A stretch of DNA of 64,000 nt from Streptococcus cristatus (GTDB lineage: Bacteria > Bacillota > Bacilli > Lactobacillales > Streptococcaceae): assembly GCF_001578775.1 (NCBI RefSeq), contig NZ_KQ969062.1, positions 1-64,000 of the forward strand. Reading direction: 5' to 3'. A model generated the notes under the pieces. It had not been told where the DNA came from. It worked only from the letters and a program-made list of their open reading frames with translations, and did no database searches. Made by a program: the position numbers and the translations under genes. Shown here piece after piece: positions 1-10,171 of this stretch (position 1 is the stretch's first letter; each line of letters starts with the position of its first letter).

Positions 1-47
1 GAGACATCTCAGGGACTTTTTATGACATGTTAGGCTTTAAAGAATAA
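1..47 (+). CDS. Possible 3' end of an unidentified gene
   Basis: One plus-strand frame stays open from the window edge to a TAA at 45-47 and would end in DISGTFYDMLGFKE. It converges on ftsH and stops just before a terminator hairpin, which is what a real gene end would look like. With only 14 codons visible I cannot name the product, and the frame could be chance. Confidence 0.3.
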   Translation, partial: DISGTFYDMLGFKE

Positions 48-91
48 AAAAAATAGCTTGATTACACAATTAGTAATCAAGCTATTTAATA
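46..91 (-). terminator. Terminator between the edge gene and ftsH
   Basis: A perfect 15-bp inverted repeat (arms 51-65 and 73-87, 7-nt loop) is flanked by an A run at 46-53, giving a U tail for transcripts leaving ftsH. It could also stop a plus-strand transcript from the window edge. Confidence 0.8.
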
Positions 92-104
92 AGAAAAGCA
101 TCTC

Positions 105-2072
105 TTAATTTTCTTCCATTTTAGATTTTATTTCATCATAGGAAAGGGCATGCGCTTCTCGTTCCAAGTCTTTTTCAGACTCTTCTGGCATATGACCTGT
201 TTCATAAAGAGATTTAATTTGTGTGCTATCAAGCGTTTCATATTTAAGGAGCGCTTCAGCAATCAACTTGTGGGTTTCACGATTTGCTTGAATAATCTCA
301 GCTGCTTTGTTTCGTGCTTCATTTAGTAATGAACGAACTTCCTCATCAATCTCATAGGCTGTTTGTTCTGAAATTGATTTTTGAGGACTTTGTGCACCAA
401 ACATAGCATGGTTACCTTCGTATTGGACTGGGCCAAGTTTTTCACTCATACCGTACTCAGTGACCATTGCACGCGCCATTTGTGTAGCTTGTTCAAAGTC
501 ATTGGAAGCTCCTGTAGTTTGGACATTAAAGATAATCTCTTCAGCTACACGACCACCCATGAGACCAGCCAATTGCTCCTTCATATCTTCTTTAGACAGA
601 AGCATTTGGTCTTCTTTAGGCAGGGCAATCATATATCCGCCAGCACGACCACGAGGCACAATGGTTACCTTGTGTACGACACGCGCATTGGACAAAACAA
701 GTCCGACAATCGTATGCCCCGCTTCATGGTAAGCGACAATCTGACGATCACGCTCTGAAACGGTTTTATCTTTCTTAGACGGTCCTGCGATTACTCTGTC
801 TTCTGCTTCATCAATATCATCGGCATCAATGACTTTCTTATTACGACGAGCTGCAACCAAGGCAGCCTCATTTAAGACATTTTCCAAATCAGCACCAACA
901 AAGCCAGGTGTCTGCTGAGCAACTAGTTTCAAATCAACATTTTTAGCCAATGGTTTATTCTTAGCATGAACGCGGAGAATAGCTTCCCGACCCTTCACGT
1001 CAGGACGGCCAACCAAGACTTTTCTGTCAAAACGACCTGGACGTAGAAGAGCTGGATCAAGAACATCCGAACGGTTAGTAGCCGCAATGATAATGATTCC
1101 TTCATTGCCTTCAAAACCATCCATTTCAATCAAGAGCTGATTAAGGGTTTGTTCACGTTCATCATTACCGCCACCGAGGCCAACACCACGCTGACGACCG
1201 ACGGCATCAATTTCATCGATGAAGATAATAGCAGGAGCCGCTTTTTTCGCATCTTCAAATAGAGAACGAACACGGCTTGCTCCGACACCGACAAACATTT
1301 CAACAAAGTCAGAACCTGAGATGCTAAAGAAAGGAACACCTGCTTCACCAGCAACTGCCTTGGCAAGCAAGGTCTTACCAGTCCCTGGAGGGCCTTCCAA
1401 AAGAACACCTGCTGGAATGCGAGCACCCAGCTTAGTATAACGTTTTGGATCTTTCAGGAATTCAACAACTTCAACAAGTTCTTGTTTTTCCTCTTCTGCA
1501 CCAGCGACATCTGAGAAGCGTACTTTGATATCTTCTTTATTGGCCGCACGAGCTTTGTTGCGTCCAAAATTCATAGCACCACGAGCACCGCCACCGCCTT
1601 GATTCATCATAGACATAAAGATGAAGGCGATGATGATAAATGGAACCAAGGAAATCAAAAGATTAATCCACATTCCACTGGAGCTTTCACGCTTAATAGT
1701 CACTTCTGTCTCATGCTCAGCAGCTAGCTTTTGCAAATCAGAAACTGTTGTATCTGATGGCAAAACAACACTAGTAAATCTGCTAACTTTTGAGATTTCC
1801 GGACTGAAAAACAGGATTCCTGTCGTATCTTTTGATTCTTTAGGTTTTTTATAAGTACCTGATACCTCGATAATACTACCATTTGGCTGGTAGCTCATCT
1901 CTGTAACATTGTTATTTTGGATTTCTTTTACTAATTGGCTGTAGTTGATTTGCTGGCTACGACCTGTCGCACTTCCTGTAAAGAAATACTGAAAACCTGT
2001 AACAAGGACTACAATAATTAGAATATAGAGAAAAGGATTTTTTATAAAACCATTATTTTGTTTATTTTTCAT
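105..2072 (-). CDS. ftsH: ATP-dependent zinc metalloprotease FtsH
   Basis: Membrane-anchored AAA+ protease that unfolds and degrades misfolded or regulatory membrane and cytosolic proteins as a hexamer. The 655-residue protein has an N-terminal membrane segment (about 13-32), an external domain, a second membrane segment (about 135-156), Walker A GPPGTGKT at 227-234, Walker [10 protein letters not shown] at 282-290, and the zinc-binding HEAGH at 449-453. Length and domain order match the family. It is the last gene of the minus-strand operon running from rqcP, starting 17 bp after hpt, the usual streptococcal arrangement. All catalytic motifs are intact. Confidence 0.97.
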   Translation of the reverse strand: MKNKQNNGFIKNPFLYILIIVVLVTGFQYFFTGSATGRSQQINYSQLVKEIQNNNVTEMSYQPNGSIIEVSGTYKKPKESKDTTGILFFSPEISKVSRFTSVVLPSDTTVSDLQKLAAEHETEVTIKRESSSGMWINLLISLVPFIIIAFIFMSMMNQGGGGARGAMNFGRNKARAANKEDIKVRFSDVAGAEEEKQELVEVVEFLKDPKRYTKLGARIPAGVLLEGPPGTGKTLLAKAVAGEAGVPFFSISGSDFVEMFVGVGASRVRSLFEDAKKAAPAIIFIDEIDAVGRQRGVGLGGGNDEREQTLNQLLIEMDGFEGNEGIIIIAATNRSDVLDPALLRPGRFDRKVLVGRPDVKGREAILRVHAKNKPLAKNVDLKLVAQQTPGFVGADLENVLNEAALVAARRNKKVIDADDIDEAEDRVIAGPSKKDKTVSERDRQIVAYHEAGHTIVGLVLSNARVVHKVTIVPRGRAGGYMIALPKEDQMLLSKEDMKEQLAGLMGGRVAEEIIFNVQTTGASNDFEQATQMARAMVTEYGMSEKLGPVQYEGNHAMFGAQSPQKSISEQTAYEIDEEVRSLLNEARNKAAEIIQANRETHKLIAEALLKYETLDSTQIKSLYETGHMPEESEKDLEREAHALSYDEIKSKMEEN

Positions 2073-2089
2073 TTATATCTAGTAAACCT

Positions 2090-2632
2090 TTATTTTGTAT
2101 AAACTTCTTCTTTCAAGACACCTACATAAGGAAGATTGCGATAATACTCATCATAATCTAGTCCGTAACCTACTACAAATTTATTTGGAATTGTAAAGCA
2201 AGTGTAGTCTGCCTCAATGTCAACAATGCGTCCTTCTGGCTTATCCAACAACGTAGCGATTTTTACAGAAGCTGCATTTCTTTCTTTGAATAAATTACAC
2301 AAATTCTTCAAAGTTTGGCCAGTATCGATAATATCTTCAACAAAAAGAATATCACGGCCAGCAATATCCTGATCAATATCTTTAATGATATTAATCACGC
2401 CGCTGCTAGTTGTACCGCCATGATAGCTAGACACCAGCATAAAATCTAATTCAATATCTGTATCCACGTGTTTGATTAATTCGGCCATAAAAGGAACTGA
2501 ACCTTTCAAAATTCCTACAAAAATAGGCTTTTTACCTTGATAGTCTACTGTCAGCTGTTGGCCCAATTTTTTTGCCGCTACTACGATTTCCTCGTGAGAA
2601 ACCAATATTTTTTTAATATCTTGTTCTAGCAT
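2090..2632 (-). CDS. hpt: Hypoxanthine-guanine phosphoribosyltransferase
   Basis: Purine salvage enzyme that joins hypoxanthine or guanine to PRPP to make IMP or GMP in the cytosol. The 180-residue protein has the PRPP-binding loop [14 protein letters not shown] at about 95-108, with the acidic pair followed by the DTGQT phosphate loop. It starts 4 bp after tilS and precedes ftsH; the tilS-hpt-ftsH order is conserved in Firmicutes. In other Firmicutes HPRT and TilS have been reported to influence ftsH expression; whether that applies here cannot be seen. Confidence 0.96.
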   Translation of the reverse strand: MLEQDIKKILVSHEEIVVAAKKLGQQLTVDYQGKKPIFVGILKGSVPFMAELIKHVDTDIELDFMLVSSYHGGTTSSGVINIIKDIDQDIAGRDILFVEDIIDTGQTLKNLCNLFKERNAASVKIATLLDKPEGRIVDIEADYTCFTIPNKFVVGYGLDYDEYYRNLPYVGVLKEEVYTK

Positions 2633-2636
2633 AATT

Positions 2637-3914
2637 TTACCTATCTAATTTCTGAATATAAAGTACAGTACTCATTATATCACTTTTTAATTCCTTACTC
2701 AAATCACTGATAGCGATATTTACAATTGCTAAAATCTGCTGATTTTGCTCTACAATAATCGCTTTTTCGCGTTCTTCAAATGGAATTTTTCGATCAATGA
2801 ATAGCCGACGAAGTTTTTTGTGATGTCCTTTCAAACGAAGACAATCGCCTGTTTTCCTGTGACGTAAAAGAAGTGGTGTTTCACGTGAAACTGCAATCGC
2901 TTGAACATTTTCACCCTCCAAAGGAGTGCCAAATGAGAATTGATAGTCCCAAAATTGAAGTTGATTACCACATTCTAACAGAATTGAGTCCATTTTCAAA
3001 TCAGACCTACGACTGATTTTTCTGATTTCAAAATGCTTATAATCTTTCACCAACTCATATTCATCCTTTAAAGGGTGGATGTAATTAGCCTTGGTTCGTA
3101 AGATTCCTAAGATTTCTTCAAATTGCTTTTTATTTATATTTAATGAAGGAAATTTCTTTAAATATTCCTGCAGGAGAAAATTTTGCACTTCTGGAATTTG
3201 TTGCTCAAACACTTCAAGATTTGTAATGTCCAAACCTTGCGTCAGATGAGACAGAGCTGTCTGTAAGTTCCCAACTTCTTTCCCTAAAGAAATCAGAGAA
3301 TTCTTAAAGCATGGATTTTCCTTTTCAAGACTTGGAAGATAAAGATTGCGAATCCGATTTCTGAGATAGTCATTTTGAAGATTGCTCTTATCTTCAAAAT
3401 GCAAAATATCAGGGAAATCTTGCTTATGAAAATAAAGCAGAGGTCGGATTAATTCGCCATTTGCAAAAGGTTGAACCTCAGTCATTCCAGACAGGTGACG
3501 AAGTCTTGCTCCTCGTAATAGCCTCATAAACACCGTCTCGGCCTGATCATCAGTATGATGAGCCGTTACCAAGGCCGTGTAGCCTTCTGTCAGCATGATT
3601 TCTTCAAAAAAACGATAGCGAAATCGCCGAGCTTTTTCCTCAGAAAAATCACCTGAAAAATTTGAGCTGAAAAATTTCACACCAAGTTTCTGGGCAAAAT
3701 TTGACAGCTCTTTTTCTTCCATATTTGACTCTGGACGTTGCTTGTGGTTAACATGCGCTATGCCCAGCTCAATCTCTAGCTCTTCTCTATTCTGGTACAA
3801 GAGATGGAACAAGGTCATCGAATCCAAGCCACCAGAAACTGCTACCAGCACTTTTCGATGATTTTGAAAATACCGCTTTTCCTGCATTTGTTTGCGAAAC
3901 TTCTGATCGATCAT
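2637..3914 (-). CDS. tilS: tRNA(Ile)-lysidine synthetase TilS
   Basis: Modifies the wobble cytidine of the CAU-anticodon tRNA-Ile to lysidine, converting it from methionine to isoleucine (AUA) identity; essential in most bacteria. The 425-residue protein has the N-type ATP pyrophosphatase P-loop SGGLDS at 27-32, the family's AHVNHKQR and [11 protein letters not shown] motifs, and a C-terminal substrate-binding part. Its start codon overlaps the end of the upstream serine hydrolase gene by 4 bp (3911-3914), implying translational coupling. The gene carries a parS palindrome within its coding sequence at 2877-2892. Confidence 0.96.
   Translation of the reverse strand: MIDQKFRKQMQEKRYFQNHRKVLVAVSGGLDSMTLFHLLYQNREELEIELGIAHVNHKQRPESNMEEKELSNFAQKLGVKFFSSNFSGDFSEEKARRFRYRFFEEIMLTEGYTALVTAHHTDDQAETVFMRLLRGARLRHLSGMTEVQPFANGELIRPLLYFHKQDFPDILHFEDKSNLQNDYLRNRIRNLYLPSLEKENPCFKNSLISLGKEVGNLQTALSHLTQGLDITNLEVFEQQIPEVQNFLLQEYLKKFPSLNINKKQFEEILGILRTKANYIHPLKDEYELVKDYKHFEIRKISRRSDLKMDSILLECGNQLQFWDYQFSFGTPLEGENVQAIAVSRETPLLLRHRKTGDCLRLKGHHKKLRRLFIDRKIPFEEREKAIIVEQNQQILAIVNIAISDLSKELKSDIMSTVLYIQKLDR
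2877..2892. promoter_or_regulatory. parS site 1 (inside tilS)
   Basis: TGTTTCACGTGAAACT matches the Firmicute ParB-binding consensus TGTTNCACGTGAAACA at all but the last base. It is one of four such sites in the window and lies about 11-12 kb from the origin, on the opposite side from the other three. Confidence 0.9.
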
Positions 3915-5194
3915 TTCAGAACTCCGTACACATCATCTGCGATTTTAGAAATTGTATCGTAATCCGAATTATTCGTAAGAATGGCAATAATAAATGGCGA
4001 ATCCGCATACACAATAGCGACATCATGCTTGAAGTCGTAAGCATCACCAATTTTATGAGCTACTTTTACATTGATGTTTTTAGAAATTCGCTGATTATCA
4101 TAATTTGTCTGAGACAAGGCATCGATAATCATGCTATTTTGCTTATAAATGGCTTCCATAACATTTCCTGCCATTCGAGCCGAAGCTTGTCTGCTTTCCA
4201 CATCCCACTTTTTACCCGCAATTTTTTCAATAGTATTTTGAAATTGGCTATCAGATTGATTGCTTGTATAGTAGGCGAGGATATTGTGGGCCACATTATC
4301 CGACTCTTTTGCTACACCATTGATTAAGTCCTGCACAGAGTATTCCTTATCATTTGCTGATTTGGAAATACTACCGCTTCCCTCAGGGTCATAGGCACCT
4401 GCAAAATCATTGACAGCCGCTGTATATTTGAACTTTTTATCTAAAGAAAGGCTATGATTGTTTAGTTGCTCTTGGGCATAGTAAAGATAAGGAATTTTCG
4501 TCACACTGGCTGAGTACATTTGTTGATCTGGATTAATGCCTGCTTCTTTGCCCGTGTCTAGCTGTTTTACATAAATAGAAAAGTCAGCTTTTTTGTACTT
4601 AGAGTTTAAAAGCTCCTGAACCTTTTCCATTCGATTATCTTCTTGGGAAAGAAAATCAACAGAAACCCAACCTTGACCTTCAATTTTAGCGTACTCTCCC
4701 TTAACTGTTTGAGCAATTTGTGCCACCTTTACTTTGCTATAAGCAGGTAGTTTAGCTGCAATCTTTTTAGAAGAATTGATTGGGATAGTATCGTAGAGCA
4801 CATAGTTAGGGACCAGCCATCTTTCCTGTTTAACATCTGTGATAGACTGAACCGTATCCTCATAAATGCTATTCTTATCTGCAATTACAAACTGGCCATT
4901 CTTTAATTTAAAGATAGGAATCCCAGCCTCATTCACGTGCAACTCTGTCAGCTCTAGTGGCTGATCTGGCAAAAGTTTCCCAGCTACCTTAGTCAAAGTA
5001 GCATCTGTAAAAGTAGGCGTTTCTTCATAAACATTAGGATTTGTAGGGATACTCGTATGGTAACGGCCATAAGCTGTACCTGTCAGCTGATACTTTTCTT
5101 CTTCGTCTAAAACAAGTTCCTTTTCAGTACTGATTGCTGTTTGACTGCTCCATAAAGCTGGCAGTAAAAATATCAGCAAAAGTAACTTACGCAT
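3911..5194 (-). CDS. Exported serine hydrolase, class A beta-lactamase fold
   Basis: The 427-residue protein begins with a signal-peptide-like segment (about 1-20). Residues about 125-183 look like a bacterial SH3-like wall-binding module ending in GWVSVDFL. From about 190 it has a class A beta-lactamase/transpeptidase-like domain with SVTK at 230-233 (SxxK nucleophile), a later SDN motif, and KIG where lactamases have KTG. It is the equivalent of the pneumococcal gene between divIC and tilS (SP_0010-like). The operon position suggests a wall or division role rather than antibiotic resistance; the substrate is unknown. Confidence 0.85.
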   Translation of the reverse strand: MRKLLLLIFLLPALWSSQTAISTEKELVLDEEEKYQLTGTAYGRYHTSIPTNPNVYEETPTFTDATLTKVAGKLLPDQPLELTELHVNEAGIPIFKLKNGQFVIADKNSIYEDTVQSITDVKQERWLVPNYVLYDTIPINSSKKIAAKLPAYSKVKVAQIAQTVKGEYAKIEGQGWVSVDFLSQEDNRMEKVQELLNSKYKKADFSIYVKQLDTGKEAGINPDQQMYSASVTKIPYLYYAQEQLNNHSLSLDKKFKYTAAVNDFAGAYDPEGSGSISKSANDKEYSVQDLINGVAKESDNVAHNILAYYTSNQSDSQFQNTIEKIAGKKWDVESRQASARMAGNVMEAIYKQNSMIIDALSQTNYDNQRISKNINVKVAHKIGDAYDFKHDVAIVYADSPFIIAILTNNSDYDTISKIADDVYGVLK

Positions 5195-5315
5195 GACCTC
5201 CCCTTTCCTTTTTCGTTTCTTGAAGTTTTAAAGCTTGATTCTTTTCGGATAATTCTGCTAGTTTTTCATCCGAAAAAGATAAAAATTTCTCTATATTTTG
5301 AAGTAAATTTTCCAT
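5187..5315 (-). CDS. Conserved 42-residue protein of the divIC-tilS operon
   Basis: A short minus-strand frame starts at 5315, 2 bp after the divIC stop, and its stop codon (5187-5189) overlaps the start of the serine hydrolase gene (5194). The peptide begins MENLLQNIEKFLSF and is rich in Glu, Lys and Leu, so it is probably helical, with no membrane segment. No clear Shine-Dalgarno is visible, so it would rely on translational coupling. Pneumococcus has a similarly small gene at this place (SP_0009). Function unknown. Confidence 0.65.
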   Translation of the reverse strand: MENLLQNIEKFLSFSDEKLAELSEKNQALKLQETKKERGGHA

Positions 5316-5317
5316 GA

Positions 5318-5686
5318 TTATTGTGGTAATAAATCTGGTGTTGTGTAAATATATTCCCCTTCTTTTGAAAAAGAATACTTGGCACGAGCATATTTGGCAG
5401 CATAGCTGTCATCTTTCAACTTAGTAGCAATGTCAGATTGATAGCTCTTTTCTTCGCCTAATTTTTCATATTTTTTCTGTAATTGTGCATATTGAGCACG
5501 ACGATTAAGTAAAGTTTCGTAACTTTGATATAAATTATAGGCTGGAAGAATAAAAAGTAGCATGACTAAAATTAGAACCCATCCCATAAAACGATTTCGC
5601 TTCCGACGTTCCTCATCGAGGTATCTGCGACGCTGATTTTCATCTTGGATAAAGCGATTATTTATTTGAACAATATTTCTAGACAT
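5318..5686 (-). CDS. divIC: Septum formation initiator DivIC/FtsB family
   Basis: Small bitopic divisome protein that works with FtsL and DivIB/FtsQ to activate septal wall synthesis. The 122-residue form starts at [10 protein letters not shown], whose ATG overlaps the rqcP stop by 8 bp; a longer in-frame version lies mostly inside rqcP and lacks support. An Arg/Lys-rich cytoplasmic tail (about 15-32) precedes one membrane helix ([16 protein letters not shown]), followed by a predicted coiled coil ([20 protein letters not shown]). Operon position between rqcP and the serine hydrolase matches other streptococci. Confidence 0.9.
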   Translation of the reverse strand: MSRNIVQINNRFIQDENQRRRYLDEERRKRNRFMGWVLILVMLLFILPAYNLYQSYETLLNRRAQYAQLQKKYEKLGEEKSYQSDIATKLKDDSYAAKYARAKYSFSKEGEYIYTTPDLLPQ

Positions 5687-5945
5687 TTTCTTCAATCCTT
5701 GTCTCACTGATAATTTCATACATTTTAGCAGCATCTTCTTTTTTAGTACTGTCTTTCATTTCTAGCACCCGCACTGTTAACAGCTTATTGCCAAAACGAA
5801 CTTCAATTTGATCATTGATTTTTAAATCTGTCGAACTTTTTGCCAGGATTCCATTTACCTTGATACGACCTTTATCTGCTACCTCTTTAGCTACAGGGCG
5901 TCGCTTGATAATACGTGATACCTTTAAATACTTGTCTAATCTCAT
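5679..5945 (-). CDS. rqcP: S4-domain ribosome quality control protein RqcP
   Basis: An 88-residue protein made almost entirely of one S4 RNA-binding domain ([16 protein letters not shown] at the start, then the VNG and KINDQIEV strands), matching the YabO/Hsp15-like family. In Bacillus this protein works with RqcH on stalled 50S subunits to add C-terminal alanine tails. It is the first gene of the operon that runs through divIC to ftsH, with 88 bp separating it from the mfd stop. Function is assigned by family resemblance. Confidence 0.88.
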   Translation of the reverse strand: MRLDKYLKVSRIIKRRPVAKEVADKGRIKVNGILAKSSTDLKINDQIEVRFGNKLLTVRVLEMKDSTKKEDAAKMYEIISETRIEENV

Positions 5946-6033
5946 AGTCTTTTCCTCGATTTTCTCTTAATATTCTATCATTCTTTTGAAAGAAACAAAG
6001 CTAAAAAGCTGAAATTTTACCGAATTGTAATGT

Positions 6034-9000
6034 TTATTCAGCTTTTCGATTCTTGATTTCTACCAGTTTTTCACCAAAGTTCAGCAAGTTTTCCAAAATC
6101 TCAAAATCTTTTTTATTCCGAACATCAAAAACGACTTCAATCAAGCCTTGCTGCTCACCAATTCGAGCCTTTAGATTTGTCGCTGACAAGGCTTCAAAAT
6201 AATCTTGGGTCAGATAGATTTGCTGAGAAATTTTTTCAAAACGAATGATGACAGATTCTTGCTTCCGCTCAACAAGTGCCACAAAAGCCTGATCAAGATA
6301 GGACTTGACTAAGCCAATCTCTAGTAGGTAAGCCACTACGTCCGGATATTCTCCAAAGCGGTCAATCAATTCATCTTGCAGATGTTCATAGTTTACACGA
6401 TTGTCAATTTCACGAATTCTCTTGTAAACTTCGATTTTCTGACGTTCATCAGAAATATAATCGCTTGGAAGATAGGCATCAATCTGAAGATTGATTTCAG
6501 CGTTACTTTTTTGGCGCTTGGTTTCCTTACCTTGCTTCTTAGCAATGGCTTCTTCTAAAAGCTGAGAATACATTTCAAATCCTACAGAATCAATGAAACC
6601 TGACTGTGAACTTCCTAAAATATTTCCTGCTCCGCGGATAGACAAATCCCTCATCGCAATCTTGAATCCAGATCCTAGCTCAGTAAATCCTTTAATGGCT
6701 TCTAGTCTTTTTTCTGAAACTTCAGTTAGAGTTTTATCTGGTCGGTACATAAGATAGGCATAAGCGATTCGATTGCTGCGGCCAACCCGACCACGAAGTT
6801 GATACAAGGTTGACAGACCCATATGATCAGCATTTTCGATAAAGAGAGTATTTGCATTTGGAATATCAACACCAGTTTCGATGATCGTTGTTGTGACTAA
6901 AATATCGTATTCGCCATTAACAAAGTCTAAAAGGGTATTTTCTAAACGCACCTCTGTCATCTGTCCATGAACATAACCAATTGAAGCCTCTGGGATCAAC
7001 TCTTTTAATTCTGAAACTTTTTGCTCAATGGTGTCAACTTTATTGTAAAGGTAGTAAACTTGTCCGCCTCGGTCTATTTCACGTAAAACCGCATCCCGAA
7101 TAACTGTCTTATTATTTTCTAAAACATAGGTTTGAACTGGATAACGATTTGTCGGTGGTGTTTCAATGACCGATAAATCTCGAATCCCTAGCATCGACAT
7201 ATGAAGGGTTCGTGGAATAGGGGTAGCCGTCAAGGTCAGCACATCAACCTTCTTTTTAAGCTCCTTCAACTTTTCCTTATGCTTGACACCGAAACGCTGC
7301 TCTTCATCTATCACCAGTAGCCCCAAATCGGAGAATTTTACATCTGCTGATAGGAGGCGATGGGTACCGATAATAATATCAATCTGCCCTTTTTCCAATT
7401 TTTCCAGAGTCTCTTTTTGCTCCCCTTTGCTTCTAAAACGGCTGAGAACATCGACATTCACGGCAAAATCGTTGAAACGTTCTTTAAAGTTTGTGTAGTG
7501 TTGCTGAGCTAAAACAGTGGTCGGAACCAAGATAGCCACCTGTTTATGATCGTTGACAGCCTTAAAAGCAGCCCGCATAGCCACCTCTGTCTTCCCAAAA
7601 CCAACATCGCCAACCAAGAGGCGATCCATTGGACGGTCGCTCTCCATATCCTTCTTGATTTCCTGGATACTTCTGAGTTGGTCATCTGTTTCCACATACG
7701 GAAAGGCATTGTCAAACTCTACTTGATGCTGGTCGTCACTAGAAAATTGAAAACCTTTTAATTGACTACGCTCTGCATACAATTTAATAAGGTCATCGGC
7801 AATGTCTTCAACCTGATGCTGGACTTTTTGCTTCGTTTTTTGGAAACGCCCATCATTTAACTTGTTAATTTTAGGTGCTTTTCCATCACTAGCTACATAT
7901 TTAGACAGAAGGTTGATTTGATCCACCGGAATGGAGATACGATCTGCATTTTGATACTGAATCGTCAAATAATCCCGATGAACTCCTGAAACCTCAATCG
8001 TTTCAATTCCTAAATAGCGACCAATACCGTGGATATTATGAACCACATAATCGCCTTTTTCCAGTTCATTATAGTCTTTCAACCTTTCAGCATTGGAAAT
8101 ATTTTGACGACGAATCCTACGTTTGATTTTTCTCTGAATCATCTCATGCTCAGTAATCAAAACGATTTTTTCATCGACAAAATTAAAGCCTTGAACGAGA
8201 TTTCCTTCTATGAGCTGGACAGCTTTTTCATGGATGTCTTTGTCCTTGATGTAATCTAAATGAATCTCATAATCCTGTAAAGTTTTATGTAAATTTTGTA
8301 AACTTGAAGCCGAATTTGCCTGCAAGATTACCGAATAGTCCGATTTCCTAAAGCGATTAATTTCTTCTTTTAAGAGAGGAAACTGACTAAAAAATTCCTG
8401 CATTGGATATTGATTGAATTGATAAAGTGCATCAAATTTTAGATTTCCCAATCCTTTGTGAAAGTTGGAAAAAAATGTAGCAGGTTTATATTTACGATAG
8501 TCCTGATAATTATTTGTAAAGTATTGTTGATTTGACAATGCTTTGCTGTTTTGTAAATCATCTGTCAAGATATTGGCAACTTCTAATTCAAACTGAGCAT
8601 GCTTGTCCATTATCTTTTGAAAATCATCAAAAAATATAGGAGTATGCGTTGGTAAATAGTCTAAAATAGTCCATTCTTTCTGATAAAATAAGGAAAGAAA
8701 TTTGCGAATATCTGCATGATGAAATTGCTCTCTAGCAGAGCTCAATACTTCTTCTAAATAGGATTTCAAAGAAGGATCAAGAACCGTAGAGAGGGACGCT
8801 TCTAGATTTTTCTGTCCCCTTGCATAATCTTCTTCTGTCAATAGAAGATCTGTGACAGGCTCTATCAAAATCTGTTCCACATTTTCAAGAGAAAGTTGAT
8901 TTTCAGGATTGAAAATCCTTATGCCATCAATCTCATCTCCAAAAAACTCTATCCGATAAGGATATTGAGCCGAGCGTTCAAAAATATCTAGAATATCCCC

Positions 9001-9525
9001 TCTCAGACTGTACTCTCCTTGACTGAGAACCTGAGAAACCTTTTTATAACCATTACTTGACAAAGACTTGACTAGATTGTCAAGGTTATATTCTTCAGTA
9101 ACAGAAAGAATAAGCTCAGATTGTTTAAAAATATTAGGCTGGGGCAATAATAAACGACTGGCTGCAACATTGATGATCAGAATCCCATTCTTCTCTTTGT
9201 CTGATAAAAATTTCATGGCTTCTAATCTGGCAAAGATTTTTTCTTGCGATGAAAAAACAAACTCAGCCAAAGGGGTATCATCTGCCAGGAAAGTATAAAC
9301 CTTTTCTTCTCCCAACAAAGAAAGCAAATCACTAGCCAGCCGCTCTGCTTCATTTTGACTAGAAGTGATGACTAGGATTTTATCCTGCTCTTCTAAACTA
9401 CTGGCAATCGCTAAAGCCTTTGTTGAAGCTGAAAGTCCCATCACTAACTGACGGGTCTTCTTTTGCAATTGTTTCTTCCAGTCTACAATTTGTCGGTTTC
9501 GACCAAATAGATCAAGTAGTGTCAT
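6034..9525 (-). CDS. mfd: Transcription-repair coupling factor Mfd
   Basis: Removes RNA polymerase stalled at DNA lesions and recruits UvrA. The 1163-residue form starts MTLLDLFGRN. It has a UvrB-like N-terminal region, the CarD-like RNA polymerase interaction domain (LEKGDYVVHNIHGIGRYLG), and an SF2 translocase with Walker A GDVGFGKTE, the DEEQ box in VIDEEQRFGV, and a RecG-like motor including QLRGRVGRS. An alternative start 12 bp upstream (MDKTM, 9537) overlaps the pth stop. A still longer frame lies inside pth and is unlikely. pth and mfd are adjacent as in other Firmicutes. Confidence 0.97.
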   Translation of the reverse strand: MTLLDLFGRNRQIVDWKKQLQKKTRQLVMGLSASTKALAIASSLEEQDKILVITSSQNEAERLASDLLSLLGEEKVYTFLADDTPLAEFVFSSQEKIFARLEAMKFLSDKEKNGILIINVAASRLLLPQPNIFKQSELILSVTEEYNLDNLVKSLSSNGYKKVSQVLSQGEYSLRGDILDIFERSAQYPYRIEFFGDEIDGIRIFNPENQLSLENVEQILIEPVTDLLLTEEDYARGQKNLEASLSTVLDPSLKSYLEEVLSSAREQFHHADIRKFLSLFYQKEWTILDYLPTHTPIFFDDFQKIMDKHAQFELEVANILTDDLQNSKALSNQQYFTNNYQDYRKYKPATFFSNFHKGLGNLKFDALYQFNQYPMQEFFSQFPLLKEEINRFRKSDYSVILQANSASSLQNLHKTLQDYEIHLDYIKDKDIHEKAVQLIEGNLVQGFNFVDEKIVLITEHEMIQRKIKRRIRRQNISNAERLKDYNELEKGDYVVHNIHGIGRYLGIETIEVSGVHRDYLTIQYQNADRISIPVDQINLLSKYVASDGKAPKINKLNDGRFQKTKQKVQHQVEDIADDLIKLYAERSQLKGFQFSSDDQHQVEFDNAFPYVETDDQLRSIQEIKKDMESDRPMDRLLVGDVGFGKTEVAMRAAFKAVNDHKQVAILVPTTVLAQQHYTNFKERFNDFAVNVDVLSRFRSKGEQKETLEKLEKGQIDIIIGTHRLLSADVKFSDLGLLVIDEEQRFGVKHKEKLKELKKKVDVLTLTATPIPRTLHMSMLGIRDLSVIETPPTNRYPVQTYVLENNKTVIRDAVLREIDRGGQVYYLYNKVDTIEQKVSELKELIPEASIGYVHGQMTEVRLENTLLDFVNGEYDILVTTTIIETGVDIPNANTLFIENADHMGLSTLYQLRGRVGRSNRIAYAYLMYRPDKTLTEVSEKRLEAIKGFTELGSGFKIAMRDLSIRGAGNILGSSQSGFIDSVGFEMYSQLLEEAIAKKQGKETKRQKSNAEINLQIDAYLPSDYISDERQKIEVYKRIREIDNRVNYEHLQDELIDRFGEYPDVVAYLLEIGLVKSYLDQAFVALVERKQESVIIRFEKISQQIYLTQDYFEALSATNLKARIGEQQGLIEVVFDVRNKKDFEILENLLNFGEKLVEIKNRKAE

Positions 9526-9529
9526 TGTC

Positions 9530-10099
9530 TTATCCATTGTATTGTTGCATGGTCTGCTCAAAATTCTCAGTTTGTAAATAATGATTTACAGCACTGTCAA
9601 CTTTTTCTAATGTGTTTAAAATAATGATATAATCTTCCTCATCAAATTTTCCTAAAACATGATGAATAACTGACATATTATTTTTAGGTCTTCCAATGCC
9701 AATTTTCACTCGCTTGAATTCCTGTGTTCCAATATGTTTAATGATGGACTTAATACCATTGTGCCCGCCAGCTGAACCTTTGGTACGAAGGCGGATTTTC
9801 CCAACTTCCATATCTAGATCATCATAAATAACGAGTAAGTCATCTATATCTAAACCATAGTAAGTAAGCAAGGCATGGACTGCTTTCCCACTTTCATTCA
9901 TAAAAGTAGTTGGTTTTACAAAATAGACTTTTTCCCCATTCAAGAAAGTTGAAGCAATGTCTGCTTGAAAAATCTTATCTGCTGTAAACTTTAGATTTAG
10001 TTCTTTACACATTTTGTCAACTAACATAAAGCCAACATTATGTTTGGTCTCAAAATATTTATCTCCTGGATTTCCTAATCCAACAATTAATTTTGTCAT
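9530..10099 (-). CDS. pth: Peptidyl-tRNA hydrolase
   Basis: Cleaves peptidyl-tRNA that drops off ribosomes, recycling tRNA. The 189-residue protein has the family landmarks: [10 protein letters not shown] near the N-terminus, the catalytic histidine in TKHNVGFM (about residue 20), [12 protein letters not shown], and [27 protein letters not shown]. Length is typical. It ends just before mfd and is separated from ychF by 72 bp that include a small hairpin. Confidence 0.97.
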   Translation of the reverse strand: MTKLIVGLGNPGDKYFETKHNVGFMLVDKMCKELNLKFTADKIFQADIASTFLNGEKVYFVKPTTFMNESGKAVHALLTYYGLDIDDLLVIYDDLDMEVGKIRLRTKGSAGGHNGIKSIIKHIGTQEFKRVKIGIGRPKNNMSVIHHVLGKFDEEDYIIILNTLEKVDSAVNHYLQTENFEQTMQQYNG

Positions 10100-10121
10100 T
10101 TTACTCCTTTATAAAAGCCAA

Positions 10122-10146
10122 AAGGGCTGGAAATTTCTTTCCAACC
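10122..10146 (-). terminator. Hairpin between ychF and pth
   Basis: GGCTGGAAA and TTTCCAACC arms form a 9-bp stem (one G-T pair) with a 4-nt loop. Read on the minus strand it is followed by CTTTTGGCTTTTA, so it may be a weak terminator or attenuator that lowers pth-mfd expression from the ychF promoter. Confidence 0.5.
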
Positions 10147-10171
10147 TATGTATTTTAAATTTACACTTAAT

